A stretch of DNA of 64,000 nucleotides from Anadara kagoshimensis (lineage: Eukaryota; Mollusca; Bivalvia; Arcoida; Arcidae): positions 31,574,800 through 31,638,799 of the forward strand of contig CM037874.1 of the NCBI GenBank assembly GCA_021292105.1, read 5' to 3'. Made by a program: the position numbers and the translations under genes. The stretch's first letter is position 1. The number at the start of each line of letters is the position of its first letter. Of this stretch, positions 21,582-34,334 are shown in pieces. Under the pieces are notes generated by a model. It was not told where the DNA came from. It was given only the letters and a program-made list of their open reading frames with translations, and made no database searches.

Positions 21582-23992
21582 TAATAATAATAATAATAAT
21601 AATAATGATCTCGCTGCATTTAAACAATCTCGCAATCAATACAAAGTTATATGTAATGAAAAACGAAAACTATACACAGACAATATGGTCTTCAAATTGG
21701 GTAAAAGTATAAATGACTCAAAAGAATTTTGGTCGTTATTAAAGTCTGTCTCAGGTGGCCAGGTTGCGCGAACAAACCCAATTGATATAAATGATTGGGT
21801 TTCTTATTTTAGTGACGTCTTAAATAGACCGACTACCGATGCTACTTCTCAGTGTCCTAGTGACACTTGTAACGATATACCATTAGAGCCTCTATCAGAT
21901 GTAGAAGCAGATATTTTTAATAGTGAAATAACAGCACAGGAAGTGATAGAGGCCGTAAATACTCTCAAACGTGGTAAATCGGCAGGTCCAGATAAAATTA
22001 TTCCCGAATTTTTCATATACGGTTTAGATTCGTTTTTAAGTATTATGGTCAAATTGTTTAATAATATTTTTAGCAGTGGCATGTTTCCAGATTGCTGGAC
22101 TAAAGCAATAATTATACCTTTACACAAAAAAGGATCCCTGTCTGACCCTCAAAATTATAGAGGGATATCCCTAAATAATATTTTTTGTAAAATTTTTACA
22201 ACAATTGTACATAGAAGATTGAGTTTTTGGGTTGACATTTACAATAAAATAACTAAAAGCCAAGCTGGTTTTAGGCATGGTTGTTCTGCCCTAGATAACA
22301 TTTTTATTTTACAAGCTGTTACACAAAAATATTTATGTAAGAAAAAGGATAAATTATATGCTGTTTTTGAAGACTTTAAGCGGGCGTTCGATACTGTTGA
22401 TAGGAACAATATGTTTCAAGTATTAAGACATAGAAGTGTGGGGGGTAACCTATACAGGGTAATTCAAAATATGTATAAAAATGTTAGTTGTTGTATTAGA
22501 AGCGGGTCTTTGTATTCAGAATATTTCAATGTATCTCTAGGTTTGAAACAAGGTTGTGTTTTAAGTCCAATTTTATTTTCGATGTATATAAATGAGTTAT
22601 ATGAAATGATGGCAAAACATGGAAATAGGGGTATACAGATGATCCCTGATTTAACAGAAATATTTATGTTGCTGTTTGCAGATGATATCGTAATGTTTTC
22701 AGAAACTGTTAGTGGTTTACAGATTCAATTAGATACTCTTAAAATGTATTGTAATGAGTATAAGTTAGATGTTAATCTCCAGAAAACGAAAATTGTTGTT
22801 TTTAAAAAGGGTGGAAAATTGTCTAAACATGAGAACTGGTATTATAATGGAATGATGTTAAACACAGTGAATTATTACACTTACTTGGGTATTAATTTTT
22901 CAAGGCAGTTATCATCATATGAAATGGTTGCACCATTAGCTAAAAAAGGTAAAAAAGCTGTATCTATTTTATTAAGGTCACTATATAAATTAGGGAATCT
23001 GCCTTCAAAGGTATTTTTAGAATTTTTGACACAAAGATATATCCAATATTAATGTATGGGTCAGAGATATTTTTTTCAAAAATATGATGTGCTAGAACAT
23101 ATACAGTATTATACATGTAAACGGTTTTTAACAGTTAATTTAAATGTTAGTAATATTGCTGTTCTCTCTGAATGTGGGAAATTACCTTTATATATATTTA
23201 CTTCCAAACGTGTACTTACTTTTTGGTTTAAAGTTTTAAGTTTAAGTAATGAGAGGTATGTTAAGAAATCTTATAACATGTTATACTTTTTAGATAGTAA
23301 TGGAAGAAAAAATTGGGTTAGAAAAATTAGAATTTTGTTGTGTACCACTGGTTTTGGGGAGGTTTGGATGTATCAGGGGGTTAATAACATAAATTTATTT
23401 TTAACAGTATATGTGGAAAGAATGAAAGATATATATCTACAACAATGGTACAGCGATTTAAGTAGTAAACCAAAGTTAAGAACATACAAGGACTTTAAAA
23501 CTATTTTAGAACTAGAAGTTTATATTGATGCAATTCAAATAAGTAAATTTAGACACGCACTAGCACTTTTTAGGGTAGGTTCTTCTAATTTAGCAATTGA
23601 AAAGGGTAGGCATATGGGTATAAAAAGGGAGGATAGATTATGTAAATTTTGTAATTTAAAATGTATAGAAGACAAGTCAATTTGTACTTATTTGCAATGC
23701 CTACAATAATATACGACATAAATACATTTCTTTAAAATATTTAAAAAACCCTACATATCAAAAATTTATTATTCTTATGTCGTCAAAAAATATTACTGTT
23801 GTAAGAAATTTAAGTATGTATATATATTATGCATTAAGAAAAAGGTCTATGTAAAATATATTTAGTTAGTTTGAGAATATTACGTATTATTCACATTTTG
23901 TCATTTATATACCGACATTGATTGTAACTTATTGTGATATGGGCCTCAGGCCTTTAGTCAATAAACATATATATAATAATAATAATAATATT
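21582..23992 (+). mobile_element. LINE insertion with (AAT)n at both borders
   Basis: The element spans the RT pseudogene plus a 3' untranslated region that ends with a GGCCTCAGGCC hairpin word, an AATAAA and (AAT)n. An (AAT)n run also stands immediately 5' of the truncated coding sequence. The 3' run is likely the element's own tail; the 5' run suggests insertion into, or duplication of, an AAT target. Confidence 0.7.
21606..23709 (+). pseudogene. Non-LTR retrotransposon reverse transcriptase, 5'-truncated
   Basis: Open from an endonuclease-RT linker (FKQSRNQYKVICNEKRKLY) through the RT: GKSAGPDKIIPEFF, IPLHKKGSLSDPQNYRGISL (about 150-170 of the ATG-started frame), QAGFRHGCSALDNIF, LKQGCVLSPILFSMYINEL and the catalytic LLFADDIVMFS. 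A stop follows IQY at 23050. The downstream part continues with a maturase-like region and ends in a Cys cluster (LCKFCNLKCIEDK). Around 23.03-23.08 kb two compensating shifts hide DTKIYPILMYGSEI in another frame, so the protein was originally continuous. The endonuclease domain is missing. Clade not assigned. Confidence 0.85.
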
Positions 23993-26961
23993 AATGATAA
24001 TATCATCACCAGCTGCATTATTAATAAGCACAGGGTTATAAAACATTTAAAAGGGGAGAAACATTTGAAGTGAAATCACATATTTGAGATTTAAAGACTG
24101 AATCATTTCCTTTTGGCAATAGTAAATGTAATATGATATATATTGAGGAAAAAGAGGACAGCTCAAGTCAAATTCTATATTGACGAATATAATTATCTCC
24201 GTTTGTTGGCATTAAATGCAGTCCAAAACAAGGTGTTCGGGGAACACTACCCCCCCCCCCCCCCCACAATAGTGAACACCAGTGAATTGAATATAACGTG
24301 AAATATGTTTTAGTGGTTGAATACTGGTTGTAAAATTACATGTAGTAAGGTTTTTATGTCATTTAATAAATTTAAAACTACATCAATGCATATTGATACA
24401 GTGCCTTTACAAAATCAGAACATTTTAATTTTATAATTAGTGTTCCTCATATTTGTTTGTAAATAAAGTTGTCACGTCTTGCTAACTTTGTTTGTCATTT
24501 GCTGTCATTTTTCAAATACAATGTTTAATCTTTACCACACTAAGACCTTACAAGGCAAATTGTGTTTCAAATCGCCAAGTCCATGCCATTTATAGCACAA
24601 AATTTTGAAAGAGCGACGCTAAAATTGACCTTATTTGAATATTGGGTAAAAATTTCGCATACTAATAATTTTACGGAAAAACCTGTTACATACATATAAA
24701 ACTCCAGCTGCAGTTACTATGTTATGTGTTTAAAGCCGGGCCAGCAGTATAAAAGGAAATGGGAAGAGCCTAATTTAAAAATGTCTCAGTTTCTTGCACC
24801 TTTCATGACAGGGCAAGATTTTTTTCAGTAACTATTGTCAAAAATTTTTCATAGTTTTAGTTTTTGGCATGCAAACTCATCTGAATGTGTTGCACATCAT
24901 GGCAAAAAGTTATTTTTAAAAATTCTGTAATTAAAATGTAATCACACTGTAAATATTTGAAGTAGGTAACCCGTTCCATATATGGGTTATGTGAACTTTC
25001 AACTAGGCCATGTGATCAAAACAATACCATGTGCTTTCTAGACAATAACTGATTAAATTATGTTTGACTAAAAACAGAATCAATACACTAAATTTATAAT
25101 ACAAATATATGTATATAAATAACAACTCATCAATGAGAAATCCAAATTTTATGTATAGAACCATTTATGGTTATTATTTATCTAATTTTTGATAGTAAAT
25201 CATTTTATCCTTGCAGTGATATCTGCAATGGTTTGTTTTTTGCACAATTAAGTTAGAAGTTGATTAAGATGTGATTTTCCATACAAATTCCTGGACATCA
25301 CACATTCAATTACCTTTTTTTAGACTGTTCAGTGCCTTAACAGCATAAAAAATGTTTTTTTCTAATTGCATGTTCAATGACTATTTGTGACAAAGTTCCA
25401 CTGTTTGAGTATACAATAACTTGACCTCTTATATTGTGTTTGTCATCTACATCATTAATAAACATTTCTATATTATCACTGAAATCTATATCATGTAGAA
25501 CATATCAAATTCTGTTCATTCGCACAATTTTAATTTCTAAATGATTTAAATCCAATCCTTACACTGAATTAAACAACAAATGGTAGATTAAGAAATTACA
25601 TAACTTGTTAAATAGGTTAGTTTCCTTTCTTATCTTCCTTTTCTTAAGTCTATATAATCCACTATTTTCTAAATAAATGACAAATAAACTTTACAAATAC
25701 ACACCGGACAATTCAATAGTTTTATCGCCTAAAATGGATGTTGTCCTGGTCAGCTGGTGTTACCGATACCATGCATGAGGACATAAATCATTCTTACTGT
25801 TATTTACAAAGTTTAGAAAGTGATTTTACCTGGGGAAATGAATTTATAAAAGATTACAATTGGTATTGAAATAAACAGTTGGAATGAAAACAGAAATGAC
25901 ATTCTTTATCCTCTTAATTGATATTACTAACAAATTAAAGATTGTAAAGTTATACATCTGTTTCTGAATAGTGAATACAGCAAAAATGTAGGGTAGAAGT
26001 AATAGAGAAAATCAGAATATAATTATTAATACCCTGGTATGAAGGAAATATATTCTGGTAATTTTTTTATCAAAATGATGCTAAAATATATGCATTATAT
26101 CAAGTTGATATTAAAAATATGACATCTTAAGATAATAAACTTAACATTTGAAATGATAAAAATAAAACAGTTTGGACTTTCATGCAAAATATTTATTTAT
26201 TTATTTATTTATTTATTTTTTAGTTAATTAATTTATTTATTTATCTTAAAAATTCCAATATATGCAATCCACAGCTAGAAGGCAAACTTCTCATTAAATA
26301 GGTGTTTTAATTATTTTATGGATATAAATCACTTCAATTAGTGCAATTAAAATAAATTGAATTTAAAAACTTATTTTTATTTTGCTTCAAAAATTTTAAT
26401 TACACTGTTTTATTTTATCATGCCATATAATAAGACCATTTACAGTACTTGCTTTGTATCCGAATACCCCTTTATACTGGCCTGTGTACCCATGTGTACA
26501 ATGTTTACAAACACAATGTGTTGCTATTATTAGCTTCACCCTCTTGTCATCAGACAGAAAGCCATTAATCATTTTAGGTCGGTAGGAACTACCGCAGACT
26601 CTTAAAATATATAAAAAAAATCGGTACGTAAAAAAGCTGATGGTTCACATACCGGGCATTATGGTTAATAATTAGCATAATGATATATAAGTCACTCATT
26701 TGTATTTGATTCGAAATTTAACTTCATTTTAATATATTTACAATTGTGATACTTTCCCTTCAATACAGTATTTGACGTGGGCTATACTTTGAAAATAATA
26801 AAGATATTGCTCCACGCGCTCCATTATGACGTCAGATGTCATATGCTCTCGTTGACTGACAGGAGCCGATCCATTTTTATGAGAAGGTGTACCAACATTG
26901 TTTTCAAATTAACATGGAAAATGTAAGGCGGCAATATATTAATTTTATAAATATTGTAAAT
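23993..26961. other. About 3 kb without a gene, upstream of GT31 gene 2
   Basis: AT-rich and free of long open frames on both strands. It includes a C17 homopolymer near 24250, two (TTTA)n tracts at about 26.19-26.25 kb and no repeat I could match elsewhere in the window. The distal promoter of the glycosyltransferase gene could lie in it, but nothing specific is visible. Confidence 0.55.
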
Positions 26962-27176
26962 ATAAGAAATAAGGTAAATTTCCAATGTCTTTATGAACTT
27001 GCAAAGTATAATGGGCTGTCTCATTTTTTTTCAATAAAAGGTAAATTTTCAATGTCCTTATGAACTTGCAAGGTATAATGGTTTGTCTCAAATTTTTCCA
27101 TATAAGGCTTCGCTGAGACAGCCCATCATACTTTGCAAGTTCCTAAGGACATTGGAAATTAACCTTATTTCTTAAG
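26962..27176. repeat. Three-part direct plus inverted repeat
   Basis: A ~55-bp unit ('ggtaaatttccaatgtcttt', 'gaacttgcaaagtataatgg', 'gctgtctca') occurs at 26972, is repeated directly at 27040 and appears inverted at 27113-27176. Outer copies form a hairpin about 60 bp per arm. It lies roughly 400 bp upstream of the GT31 gene 2 start. Confidence 0.75.
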
Positions 27177-27570
27177 TATTTTAAAAAATAATTGTCTGGT
27201 GTTTCTCACCTGAGCAACTTTTGTACACGGTATTTGTTTTGTTTGTGTGTAGAAAACGTCCAACTACAACATGTTTCAATGTATTCAAGATCGGATTACG
27301 GTAAAATGTGTAGATAGATGGTTAACAGACCGTGTATAAAGGTTTAATATTTAACTTGATACTATATTGATCACGTCTGTGCGACAATATAAAATGTCGT
27401 ACTGTGATAGCAATACTTGATTCTGATATAACATTAAAAAATACGAATATGTGGAACAATTTAACAATGAAGTTTCCGACAGTTATTTAGAATTTTCAAA
27501 TTCTTGTTGCTATGAAAGATAAACATGACATAAATTGTGAAAAAGATTCTAACTAGTTCTAAAATTCAAT

Positions 27571-28752
27571 ATGATGAGTAAATTACGTGTAAATCCAAGG
27601 GTTATAAGAATTATTATATTGTTGGTATCTTTTATCTTAATATATTCAAGTTTCCCTCAGAACGCCAGTGAACTCGGTCAGTTTAAATACCAATTCAAGG
27701 ACAGTATACAAAATGTAACGAATACTATGCTGCATTCCACAACAGGATATAGTAAGAATTTAATTAAAGAATCGGAATTTAAAGACAAGCTCCGAAAGGA
27801 AAAAACAGTAACGAACAAAAAACCACAGGTAAAACTTTTTAATTTTACATATCCATTAAATATAGATATGGTTCAATTAGTCGAAGATGTGAAAAAACAA
27901 AATACAGTTATTTATAAGCCAATCAATGTTTATAAATATCAACTTGTTAAAAATTGTCCATCGATATGCGAAGTTACAATCCATGAAAAACCAAAATTGC
28001 TACTGTTTGCAATTAAATCAGCTGCGGCACATTTCAATAGGAGGACTATTATTCGTAAGACATGGGGGAAGGAAGTAACAATTAATGGATTTATTATAAA
28101 AAGAGTGTTTATTCTTGGATTATCGAATCGTGGAAAATCAGAAGAAAATATCACCATTGAATACAAGAAATTTGGCGATTTAATACAGTACAATTTTGAT
28201 GAGGGATATTTCAATAATACATTGAAAACTATCGGAACTTTCAACTGGATAGCAACATATTGTAAACAAATGTCTTTTGTTTTATTTGTGGATGATGATT
28301 ATTTTGTGTCACCACAAAATCTAGTTATTGCTTTGAGGAATTTAACGAATGTACAAGTAAAAAAGTTATACATGGGTAATGCTTGGATGTTACCCGCTCC
28401 ACATAGAAATCCGCAGAGCAAATGGTATGTTTCACACTCAGAATTCCCTTACAATAGATATCCTCCATTCATAAATGCTGGTTCATATGTCATGTCAATC
28501 CAAACTGTTATAGACGTACAAATTGCCATTCAATACACTCAGTTTTTCCGATTAGATGACGTTTATCTAGGAATTGTTACATATAAACTTCATATTGAAC
28601 CTTTAAGTCATAAAGAATTTTATATTCATCGAATTCCTTTTACAAAGAAAGCCTTTGAAAATGTTATTTCATCACATGGCTTTACAAATCCTATTATATT
28701 GACAAGAGCATGGGAAATTCATACTCAAATAATAAAATCTAGATTAAAATAA
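27571..28752 (+). CDS. GT31 beta-1,3-glycosyltransferase, brainiac-like (gene 2)
   Basis: 393 residues, single exon, intact. Signal-anchor at residues 11-28 after a short basic tail, then a variable stem to about 140 and a GT31 catalytic domain: RRTIIRKTWG (157-166), FVDDDYFVSP (about 239-248, metal/UDP-sugar binding), KWYVSHSEFP (284-293), INAGSYVMS (301-309), FRLDDVYLGI (326-335). Two ATGs stand in tandem; the first is used. Compared with gene 1, the catalytic core from KLLLFAIKS to KLYMG differs at only 7 of about 129 residues and the FINAG...IEPL block is identical, while the stem, the ~30 residues between these blocks and the last ~45 residues are clearly diverged. A predicted Golgi lumenal transferase; the sugar and acceptor are not deducible. 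Confidence 0.9.
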   Translation: MMSKLRVNPRVIRIIILLVSFILIYSSFPQNASELGQFKYQFKDSIQNVTNTMLHSTTGYSKNLIKESEFKDKLRKEKTVTNKKPQVKLFNFTYPLNIDMVQLVEDVKKQNTVIYKPINVYKYQLVKNCPSICEVTIHEKPKLLLFAIKSAAAHFNRRTIIRKTWGKEVTINGFIIKRVFILGLSNRGKSEENITIEYKKFGDLIQYNFDEGYFNNTLKTIGTFNWIATYCKQMSFVLFVDDDYFVSPQNLVIALRNLTNVQVKKLYMGNAWMLPAPHRNPQSKWYVSHSEFPYNRYPPFINAGSYVMSIQTVIDVQIAIQYTQFFRLDDVYLGIVTYKLHIEPLSHKEFYIHRIPFTKKAFENVISSHGFTNPIILTRAWEIHTQIIKSRLK

Positions 28753-29400
28753 AATTGTTTTAATTATATCTTACAGATTTGTTTTAAATCCATTTAAGAT
28801 TGGTGAGTTATTAATATTTCAGAAATTCGATGGACCCGTTTGTCCTTCTGTCGGGGAATATGTTGGAGTTTTTTAATTTGTTAAATCATAAGCTGAATAG
28901 TTTGCTTTGACCACTGGATGACTTGATATCAGTGTACCTGTCCACAGTCGGAAGTGTTATCATCAGTGTGCTTTTTATACATTGCTCTCCATTATATTAA
29001 ATCTTATATGTGGCGGTTTTAATTTTTCTTTTAAATAAAAAATAAATGATTATTGGTAGTCTAAAACAAATATGTTTTAATTAAATACGTATTGTTGATT
29101 TATATTTGATACAAATAGAGACTGTGCGCAGATGGGTTAATTCCGTAAATAGTGGTTATAATTTATTTTTTTAAACCGTCAACGACATTATTTTGATTTT
29201 GATTTTATTACGACACGGGTTAAAGTTTAACTGTGCGTAACGATACATCATCCAGTTTTATTACACCTTATGTAAAAACTTACCAGTTTCATTGGATAAG
29301 AACTATGTGACAATGTGTACTGTCATATAAAATTAATAATGTCACATAGCGCTGCGCCCGACTATGTGACAGTACTTTTGTTCGAGTTGCCTCCCTTCCT
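28753..29400. other. 3' flank of GT31 gene 2; no gene
   Basis: AT-rich sequence with no recognised element; no clean AATAAA signal directly after the stop. A small inverted repeat 'ctatgtgacaatgtgtac / ctatgtgacagtac' sits near 29.30-29.38 kb at the border of the duplicated segment. Confidence 0.45.
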
Positions 29401-30963
29401 TAAAGGTCACCGGTCACCAAATTTATCAATTTTGTATTTTGCATTCATATGTGTAGAGTTGTCAATATTGATGTGTCTGGCGGGTTTTACACCTTACAGT
29501 TACCAGTTATATACTAAAACCTTACCTGAACGAAATTTTAATACTCGGTAATTTCCGACACCGCTTGTAACTTTCCGGCGACCTAATTTACTACGTACAT
29601 GGTGTTGAGCTGCTTAGGCAAGACACATAAACTATATATGTATCCATATGTAACACGTGGGTTTGTGTGGAATTTTGAAGGGTTTTAAAGTTTGATTTCA
29701 AGTCAAAATGATATATTTTGTGAAATTTGGATATAATAATACCACAATTAACGATAAACAATTTGTTTTCACAAATCTAAGAACAAATTAAAGTCAGATT
29801 TTCACAAGTCCTTCAAGCAGCTTTCTAATTGCTTGGAATGTATTCGGGCTATTCATAAAAATATCACCAGAAAAGTCAGGGAAATAAGAGAAGTATAATC
29901 ATTTAAGACAATTTAAATTATTATAAATCGATTCAGTCAAATAAAACAAATCATAGGCTTTAATCAATTTTAATAAAATTTCAATTAAAATTTAAATTAA
30001 AAGATTTTAATATTCAAAATTCATTTAATTCCGTAAGTCAGTCAGTTCACCAGTTAATGCGTTCACACAAATCGAGACTTGTATGTCTCTTGTTCAAATC
30101 AACTAATCTAACATTAATTTATTTGAACACATATTTTCAGAATCCATCGAAAATGTCAAATAACTTTTACCAGGTATATCATAAAGATTTATACACACGT
30201 GTCAATTAAAGTTGCAAATTGTAAGGTAAACCCTGTTGATTACAGGTGATAGATGTCTACTCCTAAACAGGATGTTTCCCAATGTAGCATATTCGTTATC
30301 TCTTAATTACTGGTATGTGAAGGAGTGTAAATCACAATTTAAACTATCTTAATTTATTGTAGAAAAACTGAAAGAAAGTTTCACTAGAGTTTTGATTAAG
30401 CCGTTAGTTAGTCGGGAACAATTCCACTGGCATCACATTTTGATATTATTACTTTTCATCCCATTAAAATAAGGCGTAATAAAATTATTATTAATTTTAT
30501 TATTATTATTATACGAAAATTTTAAAAATCGTTTTCTGAATTTCATCATGGAAACACTGAAATTAAATTTAAGCAGAATCAAACATAAAAATTTAACAAA
30601 ATTGGAATTTGAAATTTAATCAGTACTCCATCGGAGAAATTATAAACAAATATTTGATAAAAAATATTACGCACTGACATAAACTTCAATTTCCATTATG
30701 ATTACATTGATAATAATAATAATAATTATTATTATCATTAAACTTCCTGCGAATAAGGAATCAGAAGCTATTGATTTTTAAAAGATTTTGGAAATTGTTT
30801 ACAAACGTTTTCATATTCAAGTAATACTTGGATGAAATTGTTGATTTGAGAGACAATAAGAAGTTATTTTTAAACCTTTATTTTGATATTTTCGTTGTAC
30901 AAAAAACTACTTGGACCTAGATTCTACTATAAAACGTGTTCTTTTGATTGATTACATTGGTAT

Positions 30964-31001
<38 letters not shown>

Positions 31002-31760
31002 TGATATTACTCTAAAAATAAAATAAAAATAGGACAATTTCTGAAACAAATATGAATTAAAATCAATTTGAAGTCAATTGGTAATATAGCCATTCTAAGG
31101 AGAGAAAAAAGAAACAACAAACTACAGACACTGGTCAAAAGTACTCGAAAATTAAGTGTGTTTTTATTGATTGACCGAAATAAATAAAGAAATAAATATA
31201 TTCAATAGAGATGTAAAGATAATTAGAATGATGTTAAATACTAATGAAAATAAATATGAATAATATTTTAAATAAAAAACGAAATGTGTGTTGTTTTTAT
31301 TAATTCGTTGTGATAAATAAACAAATAAATAAATAAATAAATATTGTTAAAATATGTTTTGTAATAGTATAAGTAATAGTATATCATACTTAGAACAAAC
31401 AAAAAATATAGCTCTTATTTATTTATTTATTTATTTATTTATTATGTTTATTTTTTATTTTTTTTTCTGCTGAAGGAAATTAAAACATCCAATACTTAAA
31501 ATAAATAAATAAATATATCAAACATGAAAAGTTACTACTGATAAGTCTGGGTAAGAAATACAGATCACTCTACGAGCTTTAGTTACTAGATAGCTTGGAT
31601 AACACCTTCTGCGTCATTTCCGGTTTTGACATTTTCACTACTAAAGAGAGATAACACCGTTTTTTCAACAGTTTGAGGACTTTATTTTACGCTGTAACAA
31701 AAGACAGAAATGATAAAAAATGTTATTGTAGCTAAATCGACTCTTTATTATGTAATCTTT
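29401..31760 (+). repeat. Segmental duplication, copy A (partner 34335-37307)
   Basis: Colinear with a second copy about 4.9 kb downstream in the same orientation, starting at 'taaaggtcaccggtcaccaa' and ending at 'ctctttattatgtaatcttt'. Identity by eye is high (about 85-90%) throughout, including AT-rich and (AAT)n parts, with many small indels. No long open frame is conserved between copies. Near its left end the minus strand has 'cgttcag|gtaaggttt', a donor-like site kept in copy B as 'cgttcag|gtaggttt'. Confidence 0.85.
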
Positions 31761-31871
31761 AAAGTTTAACTTGATCACGTCAGCGCTTTGAACAAAACAT
31801 GTTTTCAGTTGTGTCTACGGCAAGCGTCTTTTTGTTATTGATATTGTTTAAATTCGTCTGTAACAACAACG

Positions 31872-32000
31872 AATGATGTTGTCCGAGTTTGCTTATCTTG
31901 CCAATTTATTACAGTCTAAAGACTCTGCATCAACGAAACGGACCATTAAGCGGGCTGTGGATAAGTTTCGTAAATTACGTGGCTCAAATGACTGACTTTG
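31872..32000 (+). other. Short protein-like fragment (43 codons), unknown
   Basis: After tandem ATGs the frame contains LSEFAYLANLLQSKDSAST and TIKRAVDKFRKLRGSND, then stops. The composition is helical and charged, unlike the surrounding AT-rich DNA. It could be the remnant of a transposon-encoded N-terminal region. I recognise no family. Confidence 0.25.
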
Positions 32001-32159
32001 AGGAATTTTCGGTCGATAAATTTGATGAAAATGTGTAGACATAACTACAGACGAAGAATGCACATGATATATTGATAAAACAAAACAAACTTTTGGTGCA
32101 ATAAAATAAATATTACTACAACCGCCACGTTGAATTAGTCATCAAAGATAATAAGAACA

Positions 32160-32400
32160 GAAAACATGTTTTGAGAAAATCTGTTTGAGCTAGCTAAACC
32201 CGCCACGTGTGCAATCGAAATTAAGTGAAAGGAACACGAAACTATGGGACGTCAAATATATCCAGGCAATCCTAGACACAGATACCGTACATCAGACTTA
32301 TCAACAATACAATCATGATTGCCATAAAACGTTTTGGGGGCCTCGATAAGCCTAGGCTTGCAATATTCCTGGGTCAACAATAAAGAAGACACAATCAATG
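32160..32400 (-). repeat. Penelope-like fragment: C-terminal coding plus 3' region
   Basis: The minus strand reads LLTQEYCKPRLIEAPKTFYG then a degraded end, the C-terminus of the retroelement protein, followed by the tail with the CCGCCACGTGTGCAATCG core. Frameshifted and truncated on the 5' side near 32.4 kb. Confidence 0.75.
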
Positions 32401-32479
32401 AAGAGAAACAGAACAAAGAACACTTATAAAAGCTCTGACTAAATGAACGGATACTTGAGTAATATACCAATGGAGAGAT

Positions 32480-33530
32480 ATAGGGATAATTAAGATATTT
32501 TCATGTCCTGAAATGACAAACTGAAAACCACCTACTACGTGTAAGTAATGAGGTTATTCCTTCGAATGGGCTAATCAAGTTAAACGAAATTAAAATCTAA
32601 ACAACCAAAGCAAATGATGTAGTTTAAGGGTTGATCTCCGAATATTTAGCATGTGTGTAACGATATGTTTTTTATATTATATGTATGTGTGTACAATTTA
32701 TATCAAATATAATTATTTTAATTACTAAAGTTAACTATAATAAGGTTAACTATTATGGTATCTCTAATATTTACCATAATCAGTTCATATATTTGGGAGC
32801 ATATAAGTAACATATTAGTAACAAATTATATATATAACAATTATATTCTGTTGCAATAAGAGGTCAAACTGTAGATTGACTGGACTTTTAGTTAGTATTC
32901 CATAGTTTTTTTTATTTTCAGATTTAACTAACAGTAATACTTAGACAGTAATTTATCGTATTGCCAACCGAGTTTATGAATAAGAATATAATTACGTGCC
33001 AGAAAATACGATTATTGTAGTTGGTAATTCAAAAATCATTTTGAAATTTTAATCAAAATTATATAATTTGTGATTGTATCAAGTAGAAATTGGTTGAAAT
33101 CTCCAATTGTCACAAAAACATTTTTTGTTTTTAAAATATATAAAAATCCATTTTCTGTCTCTTTGCCAAATTTTGTTTAAAAGTTCTAACAAATACCAAA
33201 GCTATGATGTCATTTATGACGTAGCTATTTACATATCACCGGATTGATAATGCACGCAAACTACTTGAATTTGCTAAAAATATAGGAAATTCTAACAATA
33301 TTGGGGCTTTAAGTCTAGCACAATTGTTCAGTCACATGCATGATAAATATAGTATTCATTTGCTTGTTGTATAAAAAATATCTTCCTCCATGTTGCTCTG
33401 TTGTGAATAAACACGCAAATATACCTGTTTTCACGGAATCGATCGCTGTATAATTATGACGTCGTTCCTCAAATTGTTACGTCACAATACTGAAAATGTT
33501 GACGTGGAGATTTTGACCGATTTCTACTTG
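32480..33530. other. No gene identified
   Basis: AT-rich spacer between the retroelement fragment and a dispersed repeat. Short frames only, nothing matched elsewhere in the window. Confidence 0.5.
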
Positions 33531-33539
33531 ATACAATCA

Positions 33540-33770
33540 CATTTATATTTTAAATTACATATTTATAAGGAATTGGGATTAAGTTTCAAAACTTTAAAAA
33601 AATTAGCACGCCGTCTTTCAAACCTTTATATACTCCTCTTTTTGCAAGATTCCCACAATTCTGGCCTACACGTTTTCGATCTTATCATGCGAATCCCCAT
33701 ACTTCAATGTCACTGTTGCATGATATTTGACTATTAATTTTTCCTTTTTATAAGGATGTTTTTCGCAAAG
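33540..33770 (+). repeat. Dispersed repeat (partner 40890-41130)
   Basis: Shares 'ttcaaacctttatatactcc', 'cacgttttcgat', 'atccccatac' and 'actattaattt' with the partner at 40.9 kb, same strand and order, at roughly 75-80% identity. No TIR or coding sequence seen. The ~90-codon frame across this copy is not kept in the partner. Confidence 0.55.
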
Positions 33771-34334
33771 CTTTCTTATCGGTTACACAGTATAGTCACA
33801 TTAAATGATATAATGTTTATCAAAAAATCGTGATTTACAAAATAAGTATGTAACGCGATCCAAATTTCAGGTTTGACAAAATGACAAAATCATTTATTTT
33901 GATACAAGATGACGTTAGTAAAAACATAAACTGTTCATAATGTTTTTATAATGTACAGTTTATTGTTAATAAAGCTATTTAAAAATTAAGTACAGTTTGT
34001 AGTTAGTGACTTGTGTTTTTATACGGCTGATATCGACCATCTTACATATGAACCGTATTGTGTTTGGTCTATAAGTGTTTCTTCTTCAGAAATAAATTAC
34101 CAGCAAAAACATACACAATTGAACATGCAAATATTGTTTTAAAAACAGATTCGTGATTGTTTTGAGAAAGAGTGTTATAATTCACAATAAAAAATCTACC
34201 GATTTCAATTCGGTGGCATTTGGCTTATTTGCCACTTGAAGTTGTCAATAGCATTTTCTAATGAAAAGGGATATAACTCAATAATGTTAAATTTTAAATT
34301 TAGCCTTAAATTTTACACATAATTTTCAAAAACT

